Positions 21,415-30,363 of a stretch of DNA of 64,000 bases are shown one piece after another; within the stretch, counting starts at the first letter, position 1, and each line of letters opens with the position of its first letter. Origin of the DNA: Paludibacteraceae bacterium (GTDB lineage Bacteria; Bacteroidota; Bacteroidia; Bacteroidales; Paludibacteraceae). Made by a program: the position numbers and the translations under genes. The stretch lies in the NCBI GenBank assembly GCA_016285885.1, contig JAEERP010000001.1:806001-870000 (forward strand), read 5' to 3'. The notes under the pieces are model-generated. The model was not told the DNA's origin. It saw only the letters and a list, made by a program, of their open reading frames with translations, and did no database searches.

Positions 21415-22395
21415 TTACTTCTGAGAATCGTTGACAACCGGTCCACCGATAGAAGACCTCATGTTGGTATCCGCCTCGATATTCTTCATGCGATAGTAAT
21501 CCATGATACCCAAGTTTCCGCTTCTGAAAGCCTCGGCCATAGCCTTTGGCACCTCCGCCTCCGCCTCGATAACGAGTGCGCGGGCCTCTTGCGCCTTCGC
21601 CTTCATCTCCTGCTCTTGGGCGATGGCCATCGCGCGACGCTCCTCCGCCTTCGCTTGAGCGATGTTCTTGTCCGCCTGGGCCTGATCCATCTGCAACTGT
21701 GCACCGATGTTCTTACCCACGTCGATATCAGCGATATCGATGGAGAGGATCTCGAAGGCCGTACCGGCATCCAATCCCTTGCTCAACACCACCTTAGAGA
21801 TGGAGTCAGGGTTCTCCAACACCAACTTATGCGTCTCGCTGGAACCAATGGAAGAGACAATACCCTCACCGACACGGGCAAGAACCGTCTCTTCGCCCGC
21901 ACCACCGACCAAACGCTCGATGTTCGCGCGGACCGTTACACGAGCCTTAGCGATCAACTGGATACCATCCTTCGCGACAGCCGTCACAGGAGGCGTGTCG
22001 ATCACCTTAGGGTTAACGGACATCTGAACCGCCTCGAACACGTCACGACCCGCCAAATCGATGGCCGTAGCCTGCTTGAAATCGATGGCGATATTCGCCT
22101 TGGATGCGGAAACCAACGCATGTACCACACGGACGATATTACCGCCGGCGAGGTAGTGCGCCTCCAAATCATCCCTCGTAATAGTCTTCAAACCAGCCTT
22201 GTGAGCCTCGATCATACACTCCACGATCACACGAGGAGGAACATTCCTCAGCCTCATCAGGAACAACTGAACCAAAGAAATCGAAACGCCTGACACCTTG
22301 GCATTGACCCACAACAAGACCGGCACGTAGTGGAAAAATATGCATAGCAGTATGAATACAACTACCAGCACAACAATTAAAAATACACCTGGCAT
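21415..22395 (-). CDS. floA: Flotillin-like protein FloA
   Basis: N-terminal membrane anchor, [49 protein letters not shown], and A/E-rich [27 protein letters not shown] repeat. Confidence 0.93.
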   Translation of the reverse strand: MPGVFLIVVLVVVFILLCIFFHYVPVLLWVNAKVSGVSISLVQLFLMRLRNVPPRVIVECMIEAHKAGLKTITRDDLEAHYLAGGNIVRVVHALVSASKANIAIDFKQATAIDLAGRDVFEAVQMSVNPKVIDTPPVTAVAKDGIQLIAKARVTVRANIERLVGGAGEETVLARVGEGIVSSIGSSETHKLVLENPDSISKVVLSKGLDAGTAFEILSIDIADIDVGKNIGAQLQMDQAQADKNIAQAKAEERRAMAIAQEQEMKAKAQEARALVIEAEAEVPKAMAEAFRSGNLGIMDYYRMKNIEADTNMRSSIGGPVVNDSQK

Positions 22396-22431
22396 AATTT
22401 ATAAATATTAGTTATACAATTAATTCAAAAC

Positions 22432-23412
22432 TCATGAATCGTAACTGATATAGAATACGATACTGTAAGCGATGCTCAACAGCATGATCGCATAGGCTAC
22501 CAACGACACGTTCTTGTAATCCTGCCTCGTATTGGCCTTCGCCAGCAAAAAGGAGATGGCGATCGAAGGTGCCAAGACGGCGCAGAAATAGTAACGAAGA
22601 GAGATCATCGGGTCATACGGCAACATGCGGAATACGACATGTGCGCAGAACAGGTTGACTAAGATGATGGCGGCGAACATGATAATGCGCGCAGGGGTGT
22701 GTCCCCACACAATAGGGAACGAATGACACTCCAACTCACGGTCACCCTTCTCCTCCTCGAAATCGATGGCCACTTCAGCGACGAACGTCCACAGAAAAAC
22801 GCAGACAGAGAAAATCGCCACGATGGCTAATAAATAGCGGCTGAAGGCCACAATCTCAGGGTTGGCTCCGTACTTCATCGACAGGAAGAAATTGAAGCAG
22901 ACCACCACCAACATCGGCACCAACGCATTCAAAGCGGAGGCGAACAGATTGCCCAAGACAAAAATACGTTTATACGAAGAGGAGTAGAACCACAGGATTC
23001 CCGCAATGATCAGAAACAACAACACATACGTGAAGGCCACCGAGAAAGGCGCATTCAGCTTCATCCACGCATAAAGACCAATGACGGCGCCCAAGACGGC
23101 ACCAAGGATGGAACAGACGATAAAAACTGTCATCGTGGAGTGTTTCGAGATAGAGCGCCCCACCAAATGGGTGAGCGGATGGTTAATTTCGTCAATCTTC
23201 ACATCAAAATAGTCGTTGATGGCATAGCCGCCTGCCGCAGTGAAGACCGTGGCAAGAATCAAGCACACAAGCAGGGAATCAGGGAACACCTTATCCGTCG
23301 GAACACCCGCCACATTGGAGACCGGCGTGATCACCAAAAAGAAAATCGCCAGCTGAACCAACGCTATGATCACCAAATTAGGCAATCGAACCAGTTTTAA
23401 ATAATCCTTCAT
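22432..23412 (-). CDS. UbiA-family prenyltransferase (geranylgeranylglycerol-phosphate geranylgeranyltransferase-like)
   Basis: GGYAINDYFDVKIDEINHP (NDxxD) and second Asp-rich motif. Start moved to MKDYLKLVRLPNL. Confidence 0.85.
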   Translation of the reverse strand: MKDYLKLVRLPNLVIIALVQLAIFFLVITPVSNVAGVPTDKVFPDSLLVCLILATVFTAAGGYAINDYFDVKIDEINHPLTHLVGRSISKHSTMTVFIVCSILGAVLGAVIGLYAWMKLNAPFSVAFTYVLLFLIIAGILWFYSSSYKRIFVLGNLFASALNALVPMLVVVCFNFFLSMKYGANPEIVAFSRYLLAIVAIFSVCVFLWTFVAEVAIDFEEEKGDRELECHSFPIVWGHTPARIIMFAAIILVNLFCAHVVFRMLPYDPMISLRYYFCAVLAPSIAISFLLAKANTRQDYKNVSLVAYAIMLLSIAYSIVFYISYDS

Positions 23413-23431
23413 ACAAATTAGTTTCTTAGAT

Positions 23432-23953
23432 TCACCAACCGAACGCCACGTTATCGGACATCCAGTCTCCATTCGCCTTCATCACCTGCTCTATCACGTC
23501 GCGGGCACACCCCTCGCCTCCCCTCTTTGGGGAAATATAGCAAGCGATCTCCTTGATCTCCGGAGCCGCGTCCGCAGGGCAGCAAGGGAATCCGCACTTC
23601 CGCATCACAGGGAAGTCAGGGATATCATCGCCCATGTAGAGCACCTCATCAGGAGACAAGCCATATTTACGGACAAAATCGTCGAAATCCTTCATCTTGA
23701 CGGCGGAGCCCATGTAGACATCCTGGATGCCCAAGCCCTCGAACCGTTTCCTCACCGCCAGCGTGTTACCGCCTGTGATGATCGCCAGATGATAGCCCTT
23801 CTTCACGGCCAACTGCAACGCATAACCATCCTTGATGTTCACCATGCGCATCGGCTCGCCACTCACGTGCAACGGCACGCAATCCGAAGAGAGCACTCCG
23901 TCCACATCGAATGCCAACGCCTTTATTTTCGATAAATTAGCCTTAAAATCCAT
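23432..23953 (-). CDS. KdsC-like HAD phosphatase (KDO-8-phosphate phosphatase family)
   Basis: [39 protein letters not shown]. Confidence 0.88.
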   Translation of the reverse strand: MDFKANLSKIKALAFDVDGVLSSDCVPLHVSGEPMRMVNIKDGYALQLAVKKGYHLAIITGGNTLAVRKRFEGLGIQDVYMGSAVKMKDFDDFVRKYGLSPDEVLYMGDDIPDFPVMRKCGFPCCPADAAPEIKEIACYISPKRGGEGCARDVIEQVMKANGDWMSDNVAFGW

Positions 23954-23957
23954 ATTC

Positions 23958-24785
23958 CTACAATGAGTCTTTAGAATGCTTCAGCGACATCTCATGAATC
24001 GACTGGCTCACCAGCGCGTATATCTCCCGCTGCAACGGGTCGTCGATACGATCCTTCTGCGCCTCGATCACATTCAGGTCGTAGCGCACCGCCGGACCCG
24101 TCTGCGCCTCCACAGGCGGCAAAGAGTGAATCTTGCTCGCCGTCTCGTCGATCAAAGGGAGCAACACCTCGAAAGGGAGTCCCAACTTCGCCAATTGTTC
24201 GCTGGCGATCGAGTACATGTGGTTGCTGAAGTTAGAAGCGAAGACAGCCGCCAAGTGCAACTGTTTGCGTCCCTCCGTGTCCAAGGGCATGACAGTGTTC
24301 GAGACATGTCTCGCCACATCCTGCAAAAGGTCCATCATCCTTGTCGTGGTCGCCTCCACGAAGACGGGTATCTTCGAAAAGTCAACAGGTTTCGCCTTGG
24401 AGAAGGATTGCATAGGGTATAATACCCCGCCCTCGTCGGTGAACTCCGAAAGAAGTCCGAGGGGCATGCTACCCGCCGTATGCACGATAGGTTTCCCCCT
24501 CAAAGGAGTCTTGCGCAGCACATCCACCAAGACCGAGTCCTTCAAGGCGCAGATATAGAGATCCGCCGAAAGCGTCAGTCGGGAGAGATCTGTCGTGAAG
24601 GGAGCATTCCCCACTAAACTGGAAAGTGCGGTCGCCGACTCCACCGTCCTACTGAACAACTGCGCAATCGGGTACCCCGCATGATACAAAGCCTGAACAA
24701 GATGGGTGCCCAGATTACCACATCCGAGTACACAGACAGAAGGCAGAACCGCCTTACAATCCGAACCATTCGTCACATCCGCCAT
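23958..24785 (-). CDS. Rossmann-like / DUF2520 oxidoreductase family
   Basis: [30 protein letters not shown], then a DUF2520-type C-terminal domain. Confidence 0.8.
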   Translation of the reverse strand: MADVTNGSDCKAVLPSVCVLGCGNLGTHLVQALYHAGYPIAQLFSRTVESATALSSLVGNAPFTTDLSRLTLSADLYICALKDSVLVDVLRKTPLRGKPIVHTAGSMPLGLLSEFTDEGGVLYPMQSFSKAKPVDFSKIPVFVEATTTRMMDLLQDVARHVSNTVMPLDTEGRKQLHLAAVFASNFSNHMYSIASEQLAKLGLPFEVLLPLIDETASKIHSLPPVEAQTGPAVRYDLNVIEAQKDRIDDPLQREIYALVSQSIHEMSLKHSKDSL

Positions 24786-24870
24786 CCTACTCTATGATTT
24801 ACATCCTATAAATTTCTCAGGCGAACCGTCCACCTTAGGGAGAAGGTCATCCGCCATCAGAGAATACACA

Positions 24871-25401
24871 CTAAAAACTGTTCTTATGAATGCGATCCAA
24901 TTTCAGTTTCGCCTCGTCGAAAGGATTCTTCTCCTCTCCCTTGTAGCCCACGCCGATGATGCACTCCACGCTGAGGTTCTCAGGCGCATTGATCAAGCCA
25001 CGGATATAGGCATCCGACGTCAGGTCGCCCGCCTCCGTTTTCTTTCTGTTGCGCACCTGCACCCAGCAAGAGCCCAAGCCCAAGTCCTCGGCCTGCAGCT
25101 GCATATAGGCGGCGGCGATGGAAGCGTCCTCAGTCCACACATTGCTCAGCGTAATGTCGGCCAAGACGATGATGGCGGCAGGGGCGCCCTCCAAGAACTT
25201 GGAGCCCATCTCCCTACAAACAGACAACTTCGCCAGCGTCTCCTTGTCGTCCACAACGACGAAATGCCACGGTTGACAACGCTTGGAAGAGGGAGCCATC
25301 AGCGCAGCCTTCACAATCGACTGCAACTTCTCCTCCTCCACCTTTCTATCCTCGTATTTACGGATGCTTCTTCTTTTCTTTACTAAATCGATAAATGCCA
25401 T
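24871..25401 (-). CDS. Nitroreductase family protein
   Basis: KKRRSIRKYEDRKVEEEKLQSIVKAALMAPSSKRCQPWHFVVVDD and GLGSCWVQVRNR. Confidence 0.88.
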   Translation of the reverse strand: MAFIDLVKKRRSIRKYEDRKVEEEKLQSIVKAALMAPSSKRCQPWHFVVVDDKETLAKLSVCREMGSKFLEGAPAAIIVLADITLSNVWTEDASIAAAYMQLQAEDLGLGSCWVQVRNRKKTEAGDLTSDAYIRGLINAPENLSVECIIGVGYKGEEKNPFDEAKLKLDRIHKNSF

Positions 25402-25556
25402 ATCACACTAAAATATTTCAGGAAACAAACTTAATAAATTTTCAAGAAATTCGGTAGTTAAATAAATAAAAAAAGCGAGCGTCCAACTCGCATGGATAGG
25501 AAGATTTCCTTCAATCAAGGATACAATTCTTAATTCAAAATTCTTAATTCTAAATT

Positions 25557-26327
25557 CTAAATTCTCATGATTCCCGCCACCATCCGTCCGCAAGCGAATC
25601 CGTCACGCCTAGCGGAGAAATAGCGCGGGTTAGAGAAGGTGCAGTCCGGATGCGTCCATATACGCGCGTCCTGCAAACCCAATGCCAGCAATCTGGCACG
25701 CACCGCCCCACGGAGATTGATATGGGGCTTAGGATACCCTTCGCGTACCAGTATGCCAGACATTTCTTTTTCGGAGAAAAGCGAGCGGAAACGCTCCACC
25801 ACCTCCTCACCCACCTCGAAACGAGGGACCGATATGGAGGGCCATATCTCAGCGTATAGGTCAGAAGGAGCCACGGAGGATATCTCGCACATGCGCTTCA
25901 CCGTTTCACCCAAGACATCGGAGACGATACCCTTCCAACCTGCATGAGCCGCCGCAATCACATGGTGTTCCTCATCGTAGAAGAGCACCGGCACGCAATC
26001 CGCCACCGTAACACCCAGACAAATATTCCGACACGTCGTAACCAAAGCGTCGCATTTGAAGGACTCGTCACGTTCAGCCAACGGTACTTGCGGGGAGTCG
26101 TGGTCTATCACCATCACCCGGTTGCCATGCACCTCGTTCGGCACGAACAGATTCTCGGGAGGGATGCCCAGGCGCCCGCAAAGCAGGGCTCGGTTCCTTT
26201 CCACACAAGAGCGTTCGTCGCCTGAGAAGAGACCCAGATTGAACGAAGAGTAAGGCCCTTCGCTCACACCTCCCTCACGATCCGTGAAGAAGGTAGTCAC
26301 CTCACCACACCTACGACACTCCATCAC
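25557..26327 (-). CDS. pgeF: Peptidoglycan editing factor PgeF (YfiH/DUF152 family)
   Basis: TVADCVPVLFYDEEHHVIAAAHAGWKGIV and CTFSNPRYFSARRDG. Confidence 0.9.
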   Translation of the reverse strand: MMECRRCGEVTTFFTDREGGVSEGPYSSFNLGLFSGDERSCVERNRALLCGRLGIPPENLFVPNEVHGNRVMVIDHDSPQVPLAERDESFKCDALVTTCRNICLGVTVADCVPVLFYDEEHHVIAAAHAGWKGIVSDVLGETVKRMCEISSVAPSDLYAEIWPSISVPRFEVGEEVVERFRSLFSEKEMSGILVREGYPKPHINLRGAVRARLLALGLQDARIWTHPDCTFSNPRYFSARRDGFACGRMVAGIMRI

Positions 26328-26346
26328 CTCAGTCTCCCGTGCATTA

Positions 26347-27588
26347 TCAGAACATGATTGTCTTATCCACCACTTTCCAAGGCTTCATTGAGACGCCATA
26401 GTTGCCATGTTGCGTAGCCACCCTGATCTCGCCCACCTCTTCAACTTGCTTATTCAGATAGTTACGGATCGTCGTGCACATGGTAGCGTAATTGGCAGGT
26501 TGGCCACCCAATCCGTCAGAGATTTGGGATCTCTCCGGACCATAATAGCAGTCCGTCACAGCGCAGTTGCCGCTAGACCATCCGCAGATAGCTCCCACAT
26601 ACTCCTTCTTGACAGGCATCACTGGACCTGTTGAAATACAATTGAGCAGGACAGCCTTAGACGAAACGCCTTGCAATTTACCGCAAATGCCACCCACAGC
26701 GCTGATTCCGCCCTCTACCTCGCCGTCATTGAGGCAGTTGTAAACAAGAGAGTGATTTTGTCCGCAGATACCACCGATACCAGTATCAGGGAAACCGCTC
26801 CTCACCTTACCATGATTCATGCTGTTGATGACGAGTTGATCATTCACACACACGATACCACCCACGGAAGCGTTGGAGACCCCCACCACTTCGCCAGAGT
26901 TCTCACACTCCGTAACGACACCCATCTTATTGAAGGCGCAGATACCAGCGGCGACCTCCTCGCCACGAACGGTCACTTGGTTAAAGCATCTCTTGATCAC
27001 ACCGTAATTGTAGGCGCAGATACCAGCCACGTCGCTCGAGCCCTGCACATTACCGGATAGCGCGGTACAAGCGAACAATTCGCCTTGTGAATAAGCGCAA
27101 ATCGTAGCGACGCCCACACCCGCATTGATATCCAAATGGGAGAATATGACATTCTCAACCACTCCACTCGGGCCCAGCATGCCGACAAACGCAGCGCCAT
27201 CGTTGGTCTCACCAACCAGTTTCATGCCGATGATCCTATGTCCATTACCATTGAAGACACCATTGTATGCGGCGGAGAACCGTTCGCTCGCCTTCACGGA
27301 TGAGTTATCCAACACACGTGCGATAGGCGTCCAGTCCCTGCGCGAGATATCGATGTCATTCATCAGCCTCGCGTTCAGGTTATACTCTCCCTTGTTCACA
27401 CGCTCAGCGAAAGAGAAGAGCTCTTCTGCATTCGTGATCTTACAATGGTAAAAAACCTCCTGAGGAACATCGCTATTTCTTTTACCCATGCCCTCCTCGA
27501 GAGCATTATCGTTGTCATCCTTACAGGAAAAGAAAGATGCAACAACACCCAACATCAATATAGGAAGTATAAATCTATTCGTTTTCAT
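26347..27588 (-). CDS. Lipoprotein with GLUG-motif repeats
   Basis: VASFFSCKDD lipobox; repeated GGICGxNxxxVxNCxNxGxVxG units. Start placed at MKTNRF. Confidence 0.8.
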   Translation of the reverse strand: MKTNRFILPILMLGVVASFFSCKDDNDNALEEGMGKRNSDVPQEVFYHCKITNAEELFSFAERVNKGEYNLNARLMNDIDISRRDWTPIARVLDNSSVKASERFSAAYNGVFNGNGHRIIGMKLVGETNDGAAFVGMLGPSGVVENVIFSHLDINAGVGVATICAYSQGELFACTALSGNVQGSSDVAGICAYNYGVIKRCFNQVTVRGEEVAAGICAFNKMGVVTECENSGEVVGVSNASVGGIVCVNDQLVINSMNHGKVRSGFPDTGIGGICGQNHSLVYNCLNDGEVEGGISAVGGICGKLQGVSSKAVLLNCISTGPVMPVKKEYVGAICGWSSGNCAVTDCYYGPERSQISDGLGGQPANYATMCTTIRNYLNKQVEEVGEIRVATQHGNYGVSMKPWKVVDKTIMF

Positions 27589-27915
27589 AAGCCAATCTCC
27601 TTTCACAATCTTTAGGAATTACACATACCTTACAAATTTGTCATCCTCCACCGTTACTCATCAACACCCTTTTTCATACATACATCTTATTTACAACCGT
27701 CTAAATATACATCTAACATCTGCTTCTCATCTATCACGTTTATCTAACGCTTTGTATAAATATAGCTTTATTTTTTGAAACTGCAAAATTTTCGAGGGAT
27801 TTTTTTATTTCAGGGCTGATAGTTCTTCATCCAGAGAACGTTTTCGATAAAGCATAAAGCAACAAGAAGATAAAATATAAATACAAGAATATACATCTGT
27901 TCAAAATAGAATTGC

Positions 27916-27923
27916 TACATTTG
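27916..27923 (+). promoter_or_regulatory. Bacteroidetes -7 element TACATTTG
   Basis: TAnnTTTG 33 bp upstream of the LRR-like gene. Confidence 0.45.
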
Positions 27924-27956
27924 TGATATCTATTATAACTATAATTCACAACCAAA

Positions 27957-29450
27957 ATGTACAAGAAATTAATAAGCCTTATTATTCTACTGCAATGCGC
28001 TACTAGCACCATTTTCGCAGCCAACTACATGACTTTCACCGCAGAAGACTACATGTGTTCGTTCAAAATAGAAAACCATGGAGGAAACGCCCCCGACATA
28101 CAATACTCACGAGACGATGGAGAGACATGGGATAAACTTAGCGATGGGGTTATAATCTATTTGCCCCAAATAGGGGATAAAGTATTATTGAAAGGTAATA
28201 ACCCTGGTGGTTTTAATCAGGATTTGGATGTGTATACATCGTTTGTCTTAGAAAAACCCATTGCCGCCAGCGGAAGTATAATGAGTCTGATTGACGGTGA
28301 AGGAGAGAGTCTAGTGATTCCCAACTCGCATTGCTTTTGCGAACTATTCGATGATTGCTCAGACTTGACGAAAGCGCCGGAACTGCCCGCCACAACACTG
28401 ACTGACCATTGCTACTACGGCTTGTTCAATTTTTGCCGCAATCTGCGACAAGCGCCAGAACTGCCGGCCGAGCAATTAGCCCCAGGTTGCTACGATTCAA
28501 TGTTCTTTGGCTGTTATGAACTAGAATCTGCGCCAGAACTGCCGGCCACACATTTAGCTTACGATTGTTACAGTTACATGTTTGCAGCTTGCTCTACTTT
28601 GACAAAAGCGCCCAAATTACCTGCCATGGAGTTGGCACCCTCCTGTTACGAGGGCATGTTCGCAAGTTGTGCCAATTTAAAAGAGGCACCAGAACTGCCC
28701 GCCACGACATTGGCGTCTGATTGCTACATACTAATGTTTGCCGAATGTGACAGCTTGAAGCAAGCACCAGCGCTACCTGCCACAAAATTAGCCTTTCAAT
28801 GCTATTGGGGAATGTTTTCTCACTGTACAGGTCTAACACAAGCGCCCCGATTGCCTGCCAGGAAGATGGAGTATGGATGTTATGGTGAAATGTTTAGTCA
28901 TTGTACCAGTTTGACCCAAGCGCCGGAACTGCCCGCCACCCAAATGGCACAATATTGCTACGAACAAATGTTCATGTGTTGCAGTAGCTTGACAAAAGCG
29001 CCAGACTTACCTGCCTCAGATATATTCGACGCTTGCTATACAGACATGTTCCGTTTATGTCCCAACCTATCCTCTATCACGGTGAACTTTTCAGGATGGG
29101 ATTATACAGCAACGATTTCATGGGTGTTAGATGTCGCTCCAACCGGCACATTCTACTGTCCAAGCGCATTGCCAGAAGAATATGGAATCAGCAGAATTCC
29201 AGAAGGTTGGGACGTGGTATATACAGATGTGGGAGTTGACGGAATCGGCGCCGACGCTCCATGGTCGATTCGCACCTCAAATCTTACTATCTTCGTCACC
29301 GGAGCCCAAACGGACGTGGAGGTGTATAACCTTACGGGCTCACTTATAGCGAAGGAGAAAGCCAACAAAGAAGAGACGAAACTGACCATGAGTCATAAAG
29401 GTGTCTATATCGTTAAGATCGGCGACAAGAGCCAAAAGGTAGAATTATAA
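27957..29450 (+). CDS. Secreted protein with ten 26-aa LRR-like repeats (APELPATxLAxxCYxxMFxxCxxLxx) and T9SS-type-A-like C-terminal tail
   Basis: Signal peptide; CY..MF..C..L units; tail VEVYNLTGSLIAKEK...KGVYIVKIGDKSQKVEL. Confidence 0.8.
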   Translation: MYKKLISLIILLQCATSTIFAANYMTFTAEDYMCSFKIENHGGNAPDIQYSRDDGETWDKLSDGVIIYLPQIGDKVLLKGNNPGGFNQDLDVYTSFVLEKPIAASGSIMSLIDGEGESLVIPNSHCFCELFDDCSDLTKAPELPATTLTDHCYYGLFNFCRNLRQAPELPAEQLAPGCYDSMFFGCYELESAPELPATHLAYDCYSYMFAACSTLTKAPKLPAMELAPSCYEGMFASCANLKEAPELPATTLASDCYILMFAECDSLKQAPALPATKLAFQCYWGMFSHCTGLTQAPRLPARKMEYGCYGEMFSHCTSLTQAPELPATQMAQYCYEQMFMCCSSLTKAPDLPASDIFDACYTDMFRLCPNLSSITVNFSGWDYTATISWVLDVAPTGTFYCPSALPEEYGISRIPEGWDVVYTDVGVDGIGADAPWSIRTSNLTIFVTGAQTDVEVYNLTGSLIAKEKANKEETKLTMSHKGVYIVKIGDKSQKVEL

Positions 29451-29459
29451 AAATAAAAG

Positions 29460-30089
29460 ATGGAGAAACATATCCACAAAAAGCGAGACATCTGGTTGGC
29501 AATCATCTGCGTTGCCATCCTCGGCATAGGGATTGTTTCCGTGCACGCCTTTGACAAGAAGGACACGGACAAGACCGTGACTGCGGTTCGTCCCGCCAAA
29601 TGGGCGGAACCCATAGCCCTGGCTGGCGTACCGAACCTGCACAAGGTCTCGGACGGACTCTACCGCAGCGCCCAGCCTACGAGCGAGGGAATGGCCAACC
29701 TCGCGGCGATGGGGATAAAGACGGTCGTCAACCTGCGCGACAGGCATTCCGACTTGGACGAGATAGGCGACCTGCCACTGCAAGCGAAGCGCATCGATAT
29801 ATTCACGGGTCACATGAAGGACGAGTACGTCAAGGAGTTCCTTGCGATCGTGGACGACACGAGCAACGCCCCCATCTTGGTGCATTGCCAGCACGGGGCG
29901 GACCGCACAGGCACCATGTGCGCCATGTACCGCATCCTACGACAAGGATGGACACCAGACGAAGCGATAGAGGAAATGAAGAACGGAGGATATAATTACC
30001 ACTCCATCTGGTCGAACATTCCACGCTTCATCCGCAAATCCGCCGCACGCCTTGGAGAGCAGGCGGGTCATGATCCGAATAATAAATAG
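29460..30089 (+). CDS. Membrane-anchored/secreted tyrosine (dual-specificity-like) phosphatase
   Basis: N-terminal hydrophobic segment; VLVHCQHGADRTGTMCAMYR has the HCX5R P-loop; VSDGLYRSAQPTSEGMANLAAMGIKTVVNLR. Confidence 0.87.
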   Translation: MEKHIHKKRDIWLAIICVAILGIGIVSVHAFDKKDTDKTVTAVRPAKWAEPIALAGVPNLHKVSDGLYRSAQPTSEGMANLAAMGIKTVVNLRDRHSDLDEIGDLPLQAKRIDIFTGHMKDEYVKEFLAIVDDTSNAPILVHCQHGADRTGTMCAMYRILRQGWTPDEAIEEMKNGGYNYHSIWSNIPRFIRKSAARLGEQAGHDPNNK

Positions 30090-30143
30090 AAACCCTTCTT
30101 ACCAAACGATTATTTCCAATCGTTACTGTCCCGTTGAAGAGGT

Positions 30144-30189
30144 CTCCCTCCCCTCTTCACGACATAGACCCCATGAGCAGGCATTGAGA
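30144..30189 (-). pseudogene. Remnant of an LRR-family C-terminal secretion-tail coding sequence
   Basis: Reverse strand reads VSMPAHGVYVVKRGGR, near-identical to LSMPAHGVYVVKMGGK of the 32391-33749 gene (nt 32414-32457). Confidence 0.7.
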
Positions 30190-30210
30190 CGTGGCGCGCC
30201 GCGTCTCTAC
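30186..30210 (-). repeat. GTAG-footed palindromic REP-like element
   Basis: Reverse strand GTAGAGACGCGGCGCGCCACGTCTC; near-perfect palindrome around GGCGCGCC. Confidence 0.6.
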
Positions 30211-30280
30211 GCGTTCGCGGACATGATTTCGGAAACGTGATGCCCGCATCCTATATGATTTCGATATGTTTTTTTGCTAA

Positions 30281-30298
30281 TTGTAACCAATTTGTAAC
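30281..30298 (+). promoter_or_regulatory. pho-box-like direct repeat TTGTAAC-CAAT-TTGTAAC (11-bp period)
   Basis: Exact 7-bp repeat with 4-bp spacer upstream of the transporter-wHTH fusion gene. Confidence 0.6.
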
Positions 30299-30331
30299 AC
30301 CTACTTTTTCCCGATTATGGTCACTTCATCT

Positions 30332-30339
30332 TAATTTTG
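30332..30339 (+). promoter_or_regulatory. -7 element TAATTTTG of the Na/Pi-wHTH gene
   Basis: TAnnTTTG 24 bp upstream of ATG 30364; only a weak -33 (TTTTTC at 30305). Confidence 0.6.
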
Positions 30340-30363
30340 TATCATCATGCAATAAATGGAATC

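Noticed and set aside
25500-25566. AT-rich near-repeats (aattcttaattctaaattct), also at 45880-45915 and 2410-2442, as regulatory elements
   Set aside because: Low-complexity intergenic sequence seen at several gene ends in this window; no specific structure or partner.
28300-29060. Possible CRISPR-like periodic repeats (78-bp period)
   Set aside because: The periodicity is protein-coding (26-aa LRR-like units) with divergent nucleotides; no constant direct repeats with unique spacers and no cas genes.
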